Below, piece by piece: positions 1-5,641 of a stretch of DNA of 5,641 bases (the first letter of the stretch is position 1; every line of letters begins with the position of its first letter). The DNA is from Deferribacteres bacterium JdFR-76. Lineage in GTDB: Bacteria > Zhuqueibacterota > JdFR-76. Location: contig MTOL01000472.1 of assembly GCA_002011685.1 (NCBI GenBank), forward strand, positions 708-6,348, in the 5' to 3' direction. Under the pieces are notes generated by a model, which made no database searches, had not been told where the DNA came from, and worked only from the letters and a program-made list of their open reading frames with translations. The position numbers and the translations under genes are program-made.

Positions 1-100
1 GAGATGATTTTTTTGTTCTTTTCTCTCATTTGAAACCCGAAATAATTCCTGAAAGCGTTTAGTGGGTTTGTGAAAAGGATCGGAGAGCGTTTCTCTGAGA

Positions 101-1213
101 ATGGCTGAAGTACGCTTGGAAAATGTCACCAAACGGTTTGGCAAACATCAAATTGCGGTGGACAACGTAACCCTAGATGTTCAGGACCGTGAATTTGTGG
201 TTCTTGTGGGGCCTTCGGGCTGTGGAAAATCAACGACGCTGCGGATGATTGCCGGATTGGAAGAAGTTACCGAAGGTAAGATCTACATCGACGGCCGCCT
301 GGTAAATGATGTCCCGCCCAAAGACCGCGACATCGCCATGGTCTTTCAAAACTATGCTCTCTACCCGCACATGACGGTTTATGACAACATGGCCTTCGGG
401 CTGAAACTGCGCAAATATCCGAAAGAGGAAATCCGTAGGAGGGTATACGAAGCGGCGGATATTCTCGGTTTGAAAGATTTGCTGGACCGGAAACCGAAGG
501 AACTTTCGGGGGGACAGCGCCAGCGTGTCGCTGTGGGACGTGCCATCGTGCGCAAACCAAAGGTCTTTCTTTTTGATGAGCCGCTGTCCAATCTGGACGC
601 CAAGTTGCGGGTGCAGATGCGCACGGAAATTATCAAGCTTCACAAGCGGCTGGAAACCACCATGATCTACGTGACACATGATCAGGTGGAAGCGATGACC
701 ATGGGCGACCGGATTGTTGTGATGAAGGACGGAAAAGTCCAGCAAATTGATACGCCGCTTCAGCTTTACCGGAATCCAAAAAACCTGTTTGTGGCTGGTT
801 TTATCGGTTCCCCTTCCATGAATTTTTTCCACTGCCAGGTGGCGCGGGAAAACGGACTGCGTCTGATTCATGAGGGTTTTTCGCTCCGGCTGCCGGAACC
901 GCTGGCGGCTGATCTTGGGGAACGGGCCGGTCAGGAAGTGATCTTTGGAATCCGGCCTGAGAATGTACGAACCGGGAAGGTCCCGGAAGGCGGCAGCTGG
1001 CTGGGGCCGGTGGAGGCACGCGTTGATGTGGTGGAACCCATGGGGTCGGAGTATTTTGTCTATCTGAATACCGGGGGGAAGACCTTTGTCTGCCGGACAG
1101 CGGAGTTCGACGGGGCGGGCATTGGAGACCAGATTAGCGTGTATTTTGATATCAAGGCCGCTCATTTTTTTGATGCTCAAACGGAACAGAGAATATCGGT
1201 GCGTGAGGTATAG
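101..1213 (+). CDS. ABC transporter ATP-binding protein, MalK/UgpC/MsmX-like
   Basis: This is a cytoplasmic ATPase subunit that powers an ABC importer, most likely for a sugar, oligosaccharide or glycerol phosphate. The 370-residue protein has every nucleotide-binding motif: Walker A GPSGCGKST (37-45), Q-loop Gln83, signature LSGGQ (135-139), Walker B VFLFDE (155-160), D-loop SNLD (163-166) and switch His193. Residues from about 236 to the end form the TOBE/regulatory part typical of MalK-class proteins, including GSPSMNFF (236-243), FGIRPENV (282-289) and VEPMGSEYF (311-319). The length matches E. coli MalK (about 370). The ATG has only a modest purine-rich site upstream (cggagag, 81-87), which lies rather far from the start. 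No permease or substrate-binding gene adjoins it downstream, so it may serve several importers as MsmX does, or its partners may lie to the left. The family call is firm; the substrate is unknown. Confidence 0.95.
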   Translation: MAEVRLENVTKRFGKHQIAVDNVTLDVQDREFVVLVGPSGCGKSTTLRMIAGLEEVTEGKIYIDGRLVNDVPPKDRDIAMVFQNYALYPHMTVYDNMAFGLKLRKYPKEEIRRRVYEAADILGLKDLLDRKPKELSGGQRQRVAVGRAIVRKPKVFLFDEPLSNLDAKLRVQMRTEIIKLHKRLETTMIYVTHDQVEAMTMGDRIVVMKDGKVQQIDTPLQLYRNPKNLFVAGFIGSPSMNFFHCQVARENGLRLIHEGFSLRLPEPLAADLGERAGQEVIFGIRPENVRTGKVPEGGSWLGPVEARVDVVEPMGSEYFVYLNTGGKTFVCRTAEFDGAGIGDQISVYFDIKAAHFFDAQTEQRISVREV

Positions 1214-1374
1214 AAGGGGCAGTTTGGAACATTCTGGGGAAAGAATCGTTGATGAAAAAAAGATCCCGCAATAGCTCCCGGAGATTTTCGGAAATAACTT
1301 GACGGTTATGATTGTTCAAAGAGAAAAATGGTAGGGTTTGCAGATTGTGATGCGTGTTGCCGAACGGGATGGTG

Positions 1375-1406
1375 AAAGGAGGTGCGGGTAAAGATATTTC
1401 CTGCAC
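1375..1406 (+). promoter_or_regulatory. Orphan Shine-Dalgarno-like sequence with adjacent hairpin
   Basis: AAAGGAGGTG (1375-1384) is a perfect complement of the usual 3' end of bacterial 16S rRNA and is the strongest such match in the window. No ATG, GTG or TTG follows at normal spacing. Its last bases enter a potential hairpin: GTGCGGG (1382-1388) pairs with CCTGCAC (1400-1406), seven pairs with one G-U, around an 11-base loop. It lies about 170-190 bases before the rho start. It could be a leader element that binds ribosomes, the relic of a lost small gene, or chance. Confidence 0.3.
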
Positions 1407-1559
1407 ACGTCGATAATCAAATCGGTATGCCTGCATAGCTATAAAAAAATACTAATCTCACGTTGCGTTTTATCCCGTACTAAACAATAGAAAGTGCGCT
1501 ATTTTTGAGGGTGTGCTGAAGGGATTCTGGTGAAGTGGGTTTCATGTAAAAAACAAAGC

Positions 1560-1565
1560 AAAGGG
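1560..1565 (+). promoter_or_regulatory. Ribosome binding site of rho
   Basis: AAAGGG ends eight bases before the ATG at 1574. It is moderate in strength, and it supports this start because an in-frame TAA at 1547-1549 rules out any longer product. Confidence 0.55.
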
Positions 1566-1573
1566 TACAAGCC

Positions 1574-2824
1574 ATGGAAATTGCAGAATTAAAGGCGTTG
1601 AAGATTCCCGAATTGACTAAGCTGGCACAGGAACTGAACATCGAAGATCCGGCCAGCATGTCGAAGCAAGAGCTGATCTTCAAGATCCTGGAGGAACAGA
1701 CCAAAAAAGAAGGGCTGATCTTCGCGGAAGGCGTCCTGGAGGTTCTCCCGGATGGCTACGGGTTCCTGCGATCAGCAGATTATAACTACCTGCCCGGTCC
1801 GGATGACATCTACGTGTCGCCTTCGCAGATCAAGCGGTTCAGTCTGCGTACCGGAGACATCGTTTCCGGGCAGATCCGGCCCCCCAAGGAAAATGAGCGT
1901 TTCTTCGCCCTTCTGAAGGTAGAGGCGGTTAACTACGAAAATCCGGAAGAGGCAAAGGATAAAATCATTTTTGATAACCTTACGCCGCTCTACCCGATGG
2001 AGAAGCTCCAGCTGGAATACGACCCGAAGGATTTTTCTACGCGGATCATCGATATTCTGGCTCCCATCGGGAAAGGACAGCGCGGAATGATTGTGGCTCA
2101 GCCGAAAACGGGCAAAACCACGCTGCTGCAAAAGATCGCAAATGCCATTACCCGCAACCACCCGGAAGTGTACCTGATTGTTCTTTTGATCGACGAGCGG
2201 CCGGAAGAGGTCACGGATATGAAGCGTTCGGTGGATGCGGAAGTTATCAGCTCTACCTTTGACGAACCGCCGGACCGTCACATCCACGTGGCGGGTATGG
2301 TGCTGGAAAAAGCCAAGCGGCTGGTAGAATACGGCCATGACGTGGTCATCCTGCTGGACAGTCTGACGCGCCTGGCCCGGGCCAACAACGCCATTGTGCC
2401 GCACAGCGGAAAGATTCTGTCTGGCGGTGTGGATGCCAACGCGCTCCAGTGGCCCAAACGGTTTTTCGGCGCAGCCCGGAATGTGGAAGAGGGCGGAAGC
2501 TTGACCATTATTGCTACAGCGCTGATTGATACCGGCAGCCGCATGGACGAGGTGATCTTCGAAGAATTCAAGGGAACCGGTAACATGGAGCTGGTTCTGG
2601 ACCGGGATCTGGCAGACAAACGGATCTTCCCGGCTATCGACATCAACCGGTCCGGTACGCGCAAGGAAGAACTGCTGCTGGATGAATGGACATTGAACCG
2701 GGTATGGATCCTGCGCAAATTCCTCAGCGATTTTAACCCCCAGGAGGCCATTGAATTCCTGGTGGAGCGGATGAAACGGACAAAGGACAACAAAGAATTT
2801 CTCATGTCCATGAGCGGGGCGTAA
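1574..2824 (+). CDS. rho: Transcription termination factor Rho
   Basis: Rho is a hexameric RNA-dependent ATPase and translocase that loads on unstructured nascent RNA and releases RNA polymerase. The 416 residues are close to E. coli Rho (419), and motifs align with a constant offset of three. In order: an N-terminal helical Rho_N domain (about 1-47); a cold-shock-like RNA-binding domain (about 48-118) with DGYGFLR (60-66); then the RecA-like motor. The motor has P-loop PKTGKTT (177-183), [10 protein letters not shown] (207-216, catalytic Glu208 and Arg209), Walker B leading to [13 protein letters not shown] (260-272), Q-loop [14 protein letters not shown] (278-291) and the arginine finger in SGTRKEELL (Arg363). 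Residues matching the E. coli bicyclomycin contacts (Lys181, Lys184, Arg212, Asp265, Ser266) are kept. There is no large N-terminal insertion. One local oddity is Gln-Trp at 292-293, where E. coli has His-Arg. rpmE follows after 97 bases. Identification is certain. Confidence 0.99.
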   Translation: MEIAELKALKIPELTKLAQELNIEDPASMSKQELIFKILEEQTKKEGLIFAEGVLEVLPDGYGFLRSADYNYLPGPDDIYVSPSQIKRFSLRTGDIVSGQIRPPKENERFFALLKVEAVNYENPEEAKDKIIFDNLTPLYPMEKLQLEYDPKDFSTRIIDILAPIGKGQRGMIVAQPKTGKTTLLQKIANAITRNHPEVYLIVLLIDERPEEVTDMKRSVDAEVISSTFDEPPDRHIHVAGMVLEKAKRLVEYGHDVVILLDSLTRLARANNAIVPHSGKILSGGVDANALQWPKRFFGAARNVEEGGSLTIIATALIDTGSRMDEVIFEEFKGTGNMELVLDRDLADKRIFPAIDINRSGTRKEELLLDEWTLNRVWILRKFLSDFNPQEAIEFLVERMKRTKDNKEFLMSMSGA

Positions 2825-2849
2825 GAAATTATTGGAAAATTTGATTTTA

Positions 2850-2881
2850 TTTGCAAAACGGGGAAAAATCATATAAATTTA
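2850..2881 (+). promoter_or_regulatory. Candidate promoter for rpmE
   Basis: TTTG (2850-2853) is followed after exactly 20 bases by TAAATTTA (2874-2881). This matches the Bacteroidota housekeeping pattern TTTG, 19-20 bases, TAnnTTTG at all but the last position. Read as a sigma-70 promoter it would be TTGCAA (2851-2856), 17 bases, TAAATT (2874-2879), which is weaker. Either reading gives transcription starting near 2886-2890 and a leader of about 35 bases before rpmE. The call rests on pattern alone. Confidence 0.45.
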
Positions 2882-2907
2882 GGCTCTGGATTTTTGAGCA
2901 AGCAAGG

Positions 2908-2914
2908 AAAGGAG
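2908..2914 (+). promoter_or_regulatory. Ribosome binding site of rpmE (fixes a TTG start)
   Basis: AAAGGAG ends seven bases before the TTG at 2922. This is the strongest properly spaced ribosome binding site in the window. It decides the start in favour of TTG, which also gives the expected L31 N-terminus (MKKGIHPEY). Confidence 0.8.
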
Positions 2915-2921
2915 ACGAGCG

Positions 2922-3134
2922 TTGAAGAAGGGAATTCATCCGGAGTACAAAATTGCGACAGTTTCCTGTGCGTGCGGGAATACGTTTGTGACCCGCTCAA
3001 CGGTAGGGAACATTCGCGTTGAGATCTGCTCCAACTGCCACCCGTTTTTTACCGGTAAGCAGAAGCTGGTGGATACCGCCGGGCGCGTCGAGAAATTCCT
3101 GCGAAAATACAATCTGCAAAATAACAAGAAATAG
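2922..3134 (+). CDS. rpmE: 50S ribosomal protein L31 (zinc-binding, C+ type)
   Basis: L31 is a small protein of the large ribosomal subunit that lies near the central protuberance and helps form the bridge to the 30S subunit. The 70-residue length equals that of E. coli RpmE. The N-terminus MKKGIHPEY is the family signature. Four cysteines in two pairs, Cys16/Cys18 (SCACGN) and Cys36/Cys39 (ICSNCHPF), form the usual zinc site of the C+ form; the zinc-free YkgM/RpmE2 paralogues lack them. The C-terminal [19 protein letters not shown] (45-63) is also typical. Translation starts at TTG behind a strong ribosome binding site. The gene has its own candidate promoter upstream and a strong terminator just downstream, so it may be transcribed largely as a single-gene unit. 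The zinc-free paralogue is often under Zur control, but no Zur site is evident here, as expected for the C+ form. Confidence 0.98.
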   Translation: MKKGIHPEYKIATVSCACGNTFVTRSTVGNIRVEICSNCHPFFTGKQKLVDTAGRVEKFLRKYNLQNNKK

Positions 3135-3151
3135 CTGGCATTTGATCATAG

Positions 3152-3197
3152 AAAAACGGAATCATGCGGTCCGTCGGGCTGCGTATTCCGTTTTTTT
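3152..3197 (+). terminator. Intrinsic terminator after rpmE
   Basis: AAAAACGGAAT (3152-3162) pairs perfectly with ATTCCGTTTTT (3185-3195), giving 11 base pairs. After one bulged C (3163), pairing can continue from 3164-3172 with 3176-3184 through mixed G-C and G-U pairs. The outer stem is followed directly by or merges into a run of seven T (3191-3197). It begins 17 bases after the rpmE stop and ends only 18 bases before the DUF1385 start. The A-rich left arm means that it could act weakly on the opposite strand as well. Confidence 0.85.
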
Positions 3198-3215
3198 GTA
3201 TTTGGACTGCTCAAG

Positions 3216-4181
3216 ATGAATATGAAGGAACAAAACGGTACCGTTCAGGTTGGGGGGCAGGCGGTCATCGAAGGTGTGATGATGCGATCACCGCATGCGG
3301 TTGCTGTAGCGGTGCGCAAACCAAGCGGAGAGATCCTCATTAAAAAGGAACCTTACCAATCGCTGACCCAGCGCTACCGCTGGCTTAATGTTCCGCTTAT
3401 TCGCGGTGCAATTGTCCTCTTTGAGACGGTCGTGCTCGGAATTCGGGCGCTCTCTTTTTCCGGTGATGTGGCGCTGGAAGAGGACAGCAAAGAAAAAACC
3501 GCTCAAAAAGGCCCGGCAAAGGGGAAATTTGCCGCCGTCCGGATGGCGGTGACTATTGGGGTAGCCTTTGCTCTGGCCCTGGGGCTGTTTTTCTACCTGC
3601 CGTTGATTTTAACAGAGTGGCTGGGTGTGCAAAACGGTTTCTGGTTCAACGTGGTGGACGGCGGTATCCGGTTGCTGATCTTTCTGGCCTATCTGTTTGC
3701 CATAACCATGCTGAAGGATATCCGCCGGATTTTTCAGTACCACGGTGCCGAACACAAAAGTATTTTCGCTTTCGAGAACGGACTGGATCTTTCCGTTCCC
3801 AACGCTCAGAAGTTTTCCACCCTTCATCCGCGTTGCGGGACAAGCTTTCTGCTGTTTGTGATGGTTGTAAGCGTACTGGTTTTTATTTTCCTGGGACGGC
3901 CCGAAGGGCTGGAGGACCGCCTGATACGCCTGCTATTTGTCCCGCTGATCGGAGGGATTTCGTACGAGCTGATCCGCCTTTCGGGCAAATACAGCCATGT
4001 GCCAGTCTTTTCGTGGCTGGTGGCGCCGGGTCTCTGGCTGCAGCGGATTACCACCCGCGAACCCACAGACGATCAGGTGGAAGTAGCCATTGCGGCTTTG
4101 CAGGCAGCCGTTTCGGAAGATTTTTCCCAACCCATTGAAATCATAGAGGCCAATCATGTTCGAGAAACTGGAAGAAATTGA
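3216..4181 (+). CDS. DUF1385 (YqhQ-like) family membrane protein
   Basis: This 321-residue protein belongs to the DUF1385/YqhQ family, often annotated as a predicted metal-dependent enzyme; I know of no firmly established function. Family signatures are [12 protein letters not shown] (13-24), YHGAEHK (175-181) and HPRCGTSF (204-211), then [16 protein letters not shown] (268-283) and an EVAIAAL tail (289-295). The conserved His176, Glu179, His180, His204 and Cys207 would suit metal binding or catalysis, which is inference. Four hydrophobic stretches look membrane-spanning: about 107-133, 150-166, 208-227 and 235-254. A charged, low-complexity linker (88-104) precedes the first. No signal peptide is seen. 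The first ATG is used; an in-frame ATG at 3222 is the only near alternative, and neither has a good ribosome binding site. An in-frame stop at 3132 and no start codon between exclude a longer product. Its 3' end overlaps prfA by 26 bases, which implies co-translation. Confidence 0.92.
   Translation: MNMKEQNGTVQVGGQAVIEGVMMRSPHAVAVAVRKPSGEILIKKEPYQSLTQRYRWLNVPLIRGAIVLFETVVLGIRALSFSGDVALEEDSKEKTAQKGPAKGKFAAVRMAVTIGVAFALALGLFFYLPLILTEWLGVQNGFWFNVVDGGIRLLIFLAYLFAITMLKDIRRIFQYHGAEHKSIFAFENGLDLSVPNAQKFSTLHPRCGTSFLLFVMVVSVLVFIFLGRPEGLEDRLIRLLFVPLIGGISYELIRLSGKYSHVPVFSWLVAPGLWLQRITTREPTDDQVEVAIAALQAAVSEDFSQPIEIIEANHVRETGRN
4145..4149 (+). promoter_or_regulatory. Ribosome binding site of prfA
   Basis: AGAGG lies six bases before the ATG at 4156, inside the last codons of the DUF1385 gene. 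It supports this RF1 start and ties prfA translation to passage of ribosomes through the upstream gene. Confidence 0.6.
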
Positions 4182-5223
4182 AAAAAAATACGAGAAAATC
4201 CTGGAGGATCTGGGAAATCCGGACATCGTAAGCGATATCCAGCGGTACCGGGACCTGTCCAAGGAAGAAGCTGAACTGGCTCCGCTGGTGAAAACCTTCC
4301 GGGAGTACCGAGATGTGGTTGAGCGGTTGGAAGAGGACCGCCAGATTCTGGAACACGAATCCGATCCGGAGCTGAAGGAACTGGCGGAAATGGAACTGGA
4401 GGAACTGCGCGAAAAGAAGGAGAGCCTGGAAAAAAAGCTAAAGCTGATGCTGATCCCCAAGGATCCGCTGGATGGCAAAAACATCATCATGGAGATCCGT
4501 GCTGGTACGGGGGGCGATGAGGCCGGTCTGTTTGCCGGTGATCTGTTCCGCATGTATTCCCGTTACGCCGAGCGACAGGGATGGACGATCGAGGTGCTGG
4601 ACGCCCATCCGCAGGAGATCGGTGGTTACAAAGAAATCATCTTCAGCATCAAGGGGAAAGATGTTTACAGCAAGCTGAAGTTTGAGGGCGGCGTGCACCG
4701 GGTGCAGCGGATTCCCATTACCGAGTCCGGTGGCCGCATTCATACCTCGGCTGTGTCGGTGGCGGTATTGCCGGAAGCGGAGGAGGTGGATGTGGAAATC
4801 GATCCAAAGGATCTGCGCATCGATCTGTTCCGGGCATCGGGTCCCGGGGGACAGAATGTAAACAAGGTGGAATCGGCTGTGCGTATCACGCACATCCCGA
4901 CCGGCATCGTGGTTTCCTGTCAGGACGAAAAGTCCCAGCATAAAAACAAAGCCAAGGCCATGAAAATTCTCCGGGCCCGCTTGCTGGCCAAAAAGCGAGA
5001 AGAAGAACAGGCCAAAATCGCCGCGGCCCGCCGGGCTATGGTCAGCACCGGTGACCGGAGCGCCAAAATCCGAACCTTCAATTTTCCTCAGAACCGGGTA
5101 ACGGACCACCGGATCAATCTGACCCTGTACAAACTGGACCAGATCCTCGATGGGGATCTGGATGAGCTGATTGAACAGCTGCAAATTGCCCATCAGACGG
5201 AACAGCTGAGACAGGCGGGATGA
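4156..5223 (+). CDS. prfA: Peptide chain release factor 1 (RF1)
   Basis: RF1 reads UAA and UAG in the ribosomal A site and triggers hydrolysis of peptidyl-tRNA. The 355 residues fit the family (E. coli 360). The N-terminal third is charged and helical (about 1-100), as in domain 1. RAGTGGDEA (115-123) opens the core. The stop-codon-reading tripeptide is Pro-Ile-Thr (187-189) in [15 protein letters not shown], the PxT form of RF1 and not the SPF of RF2. The catalytic loop [10 protein letters not shown] (228-237) holds Gly231-Gly232-Gln233, the glutamine that PrmC methylates. RF1-type sequences follow: [13 protein letters not shown] (256-268) and [16 protein letters not shown] (297-312), then RVTDHRINL. 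No programmed frameshift, as found in many RF2 genes, is present. It overlaps DUF1385 by 26 bases and prmC by four (ATGA), so all three are probably translationally coupled. Identification is certain. Confidence 0.99.
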   Translation: MFEKLEEIEKKYEKILEDLGNPDIVSDIQRYRDLSKEEAELAPLVKTFREYRDVVERLEEDRQILEHESDPELKELAEMELEELREKKESLEKKLKLMLIPKDPLDGKNIIMEIRAGTGGDEAGLFAGDLFRMYSRYAERQGWTIEVLDAHPQEIGGYKEIIFSIKGKDVYSKLKFEGGVHRVQRIPITESGGRIHTSAVSVAVLPEAEEVDVEIDPKDLRIDLFRASGPGGQNVNKVESAVRITHIPTGIVVSCQDEKSQHKNKAKAMKILRARLLAKKREEEQAKIAAARRAMVSTGDRSAKIRTFNFPQNRVTDHRINLTLYKLDQILDGDLDELIEQLQIAHQTEQLRQAG

Positions 5224-5641
5224 GCACCTTTCGCCAGCAGATCCCTTCCGGGACCATGGAATCTGGTACAGCGGGCAGGCGCTGGAAGCTGATGGAACTT
5301 CTGAAAAAAGCGGCGGAGCTGTTTGAGCGGAACGGGATCGAATCGCCGCGCCTGAATGCCGAACTGTTGCTGGGCAAAGCAATTGGGATGGACCGCATTC
5401 AGCTTTACTTGAATTTTGACCGGCCCATCTCTCCCGATGAACTGAACCGTTTCCGGGAGCTAACCCGGAGGCGCCTCCGCCGCGAACCGCTGCAGTATAT
5501 TCTTGAAAAAGCGGAATTTATGGGATTGGAGTTTAAGGTAAACCGGCATGTGCTGTGCCCGCGGCCCGAAACGGAAACCCTTGTAGAGTGGGTGATTGAG
5601 GCCTGCAGGGCCAGGAATTACCGGACCGTTCTGGATGTTGG
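5220..5641 (+). CDS. prmC: Release factor glutamine methyltransferase PrmC (HemK), 3' truncated by window edge
   Basis: PrmC transfers a methyl group from S-adenosylmethionine to the GGQ glutamine of RF1 and RF2 and raises their release activity. The window holds 140 complete codons and then ends without a stop. Visible is the N-terminal helical substrate-binding domain, with [16 protein letters not shown] (41-56), [12 protein letters not shown] (83-94) and [10 protein letters not shown] (98-107). The linker [13 protein letters not shown] (111-123) follows, then the beginning of the methyltransferase fold, VLDV (137-140), cut just before the expected glycine-rich SAM motif. The catalytic NPPY lies beyond the edge. 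The ATG overlaps the prfA stop as ATGA, which favours coupled translation. This start leaves some 20 residues before the usual family N-terminus; ATGs at 5256 and 5292 are alternatives. Its place directly after prfA matches its substrate. Confidence 0.96.
   Translation, partial: MSTFRQQIPSGTMESGTAGRRWKLMELLKKAAELFERNGIESPRLNAELLLGKAIGMDRIQLYLNFDRPISPDELNRFRELTRRRLRREPLQYILEKAEFMGLEFKVNRHVLCPRPETETLVEWVIEACRARNYRTVLDV

Larger units (their letters stand above)
1214..1573. other. Intergenic region / probable rho leader, no convincing gene
   Basis: These 360 bases separate the ABC ATPase from rho. Both strands were read and no ORF with coding character was found; the open frames that enter from the ATPase end look like shadows. 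No intrinsic terminator with a T-run is visible after the ATPase. A 5-bp inverted repeat (ATTCT 1231-1235 with AGAAT 1242-1246) lacks the T-tract. A TTGACG at 1299-1304 is enclosed by ATAAC (1294-1298) and GTTAT (1305-1309), but no good -10 lies 16-18 bases downstream. TATTTTTG at 1500-1507 fits the Bacteroidota -7 pattern TAnnTTTG but lacks a -33 TTG at the right distance. About 1400-1490 has more C than G and little obvious structure, as a Rho-loading site might, though this is inference. A promoter for rho probably lies here but cannot be placed. Confidence 0.6.

Noticed and set aside
230..1180. Open frame of 316 codons on the - strand opposite the ABC ATPase
   Set aside because: It is the mirror of a clear ABC ATPase with all motifs in place; no family features appear in the antisense translation.
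1231..1246. ATTCT/AGAAT hairpin after the ABC ATPase as a terminator
   Set aside because: It has only five A/T-rich pairs and is followed by a run of A, not T, on this strand.
1294..1327. TTGACG -35-like box inside the inverted repeat ATAAC/GTTAT
   Set aside because: No acceptable -10 box occurs at 16-18 bases, and the repeat is only five A/T-rich pairs, so neither promoter nor operator can be supported.
1152..1436. 94-codon - strand frame spanning the ATPase end and the intergenic region
   Set aside because: It has no recognisable motif, no convincing ribosome binding site and overlaps the ATPase 3' end; composition looks non-coding.
1421..1460. Resemblance to a preQ1-I riboswitch tail (CTATAAAAAAATACTAA near 1439-1455)
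   Set aside because: The A-rich tail and CTAA are reminiscent, but there is no upstream arm to form the required P1 stem, and the downstream gene is rho, not a queuosine gene.
1500..1507. TATTTTTG, an exact match to the Bacteroidota -7 pattern, before rho
   Set aside because: No TTG or TTTG lies 19-21 bases upstream; a six-base match in an AT-rich stretch of this length is easily accidental.
2836..2848. AAAAT-TTG-ATTTT hairpin just after rho as a terminator
   Set aside because: The five-pair stem is all A/T with a three-base loop and no T-run; it is too weak to call.
1772..2872. Long open frame of 366 codons on the - strand opposite rho
   Set aside because: It lies almost wholly antisense to a certain rho gene, its translation shows no recognisable domain and is rich in His, Arg and Phe as expected for a codon-bias shadow.

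Overview
The window is a bacterial chromosomal segment with all recognisable genes on the + strand. In order it holds a sugar-type ABC transporter ATPase (MalK/UgpC/MsmX class), a 360-base non-coding stretch, rho, rpmE (zinc-binding L31), a DUF1385/YqhQ-family membrane protein, prfA (RF1) and the 5' part of prmC (HemK), which runs off the right edge. The sequence is of moderate G+C (roughly half by eye). No mobile element, CRISPR array, tRNA or rRNA is visible.

The organism cannot be fixed from this window. The rho-rpmE-DUF1385-prfA/prmC neighbourhood is known in several phyla (clostridia and relatives, and some lineages of the Fibrobacterota-Chlorobiota-Bacteroidota superphylum and its neighbours). 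The rpmE promoter candidate resembles the Bacteroidota-type pattern (TTTG, 20 bases, TAnnTTTG) more than the E. coli pattern, and several genes have weak Shine-Dalgarno sequences. A Calditrichota/KSB1-like or other Bacteroidota-related bacterium is my tentative guess; a Firmicute-like origin is not excluded.

Region by region: 1-100 is the leader of the ABC ATPase. 101-1213 is that ATPase, with no permease or binding-protein gene next to it. 1214-1573 has no convincing gene, but carries an isolated perfect Shine-Dalgarno-like sequence beside a hairpin and may form part of a rho leader. 1574-2824 is rho. 2825-2921 holds a candidate promoter and a strong ribosome binding site for rpmE, which starts with TTG. 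3152-3197 is a strong intrinsic terminator. 3216-4181 (DUF1385), 4156-5223 (prfA) and 5220 to the end (prmC) overlap one another by 26 and 4 bases and so look translationally coupled.

Functionally the block deals with ending gene expression. Rho terminates transcription, RF1 terminates translation at UAA/UAG, and PrmC methylates the GGQ glutamine of RF1. L31 is a ribosomal protein of the large subunit. DUF1385 has no established role that I can assert. No wholly new system is evident; the points most worth checking are the terminator just before the DUF1385 start, the orphan Shine-Dalgarno/hairpin upstream of rho, and the tight DUF1385-prfA coupling.
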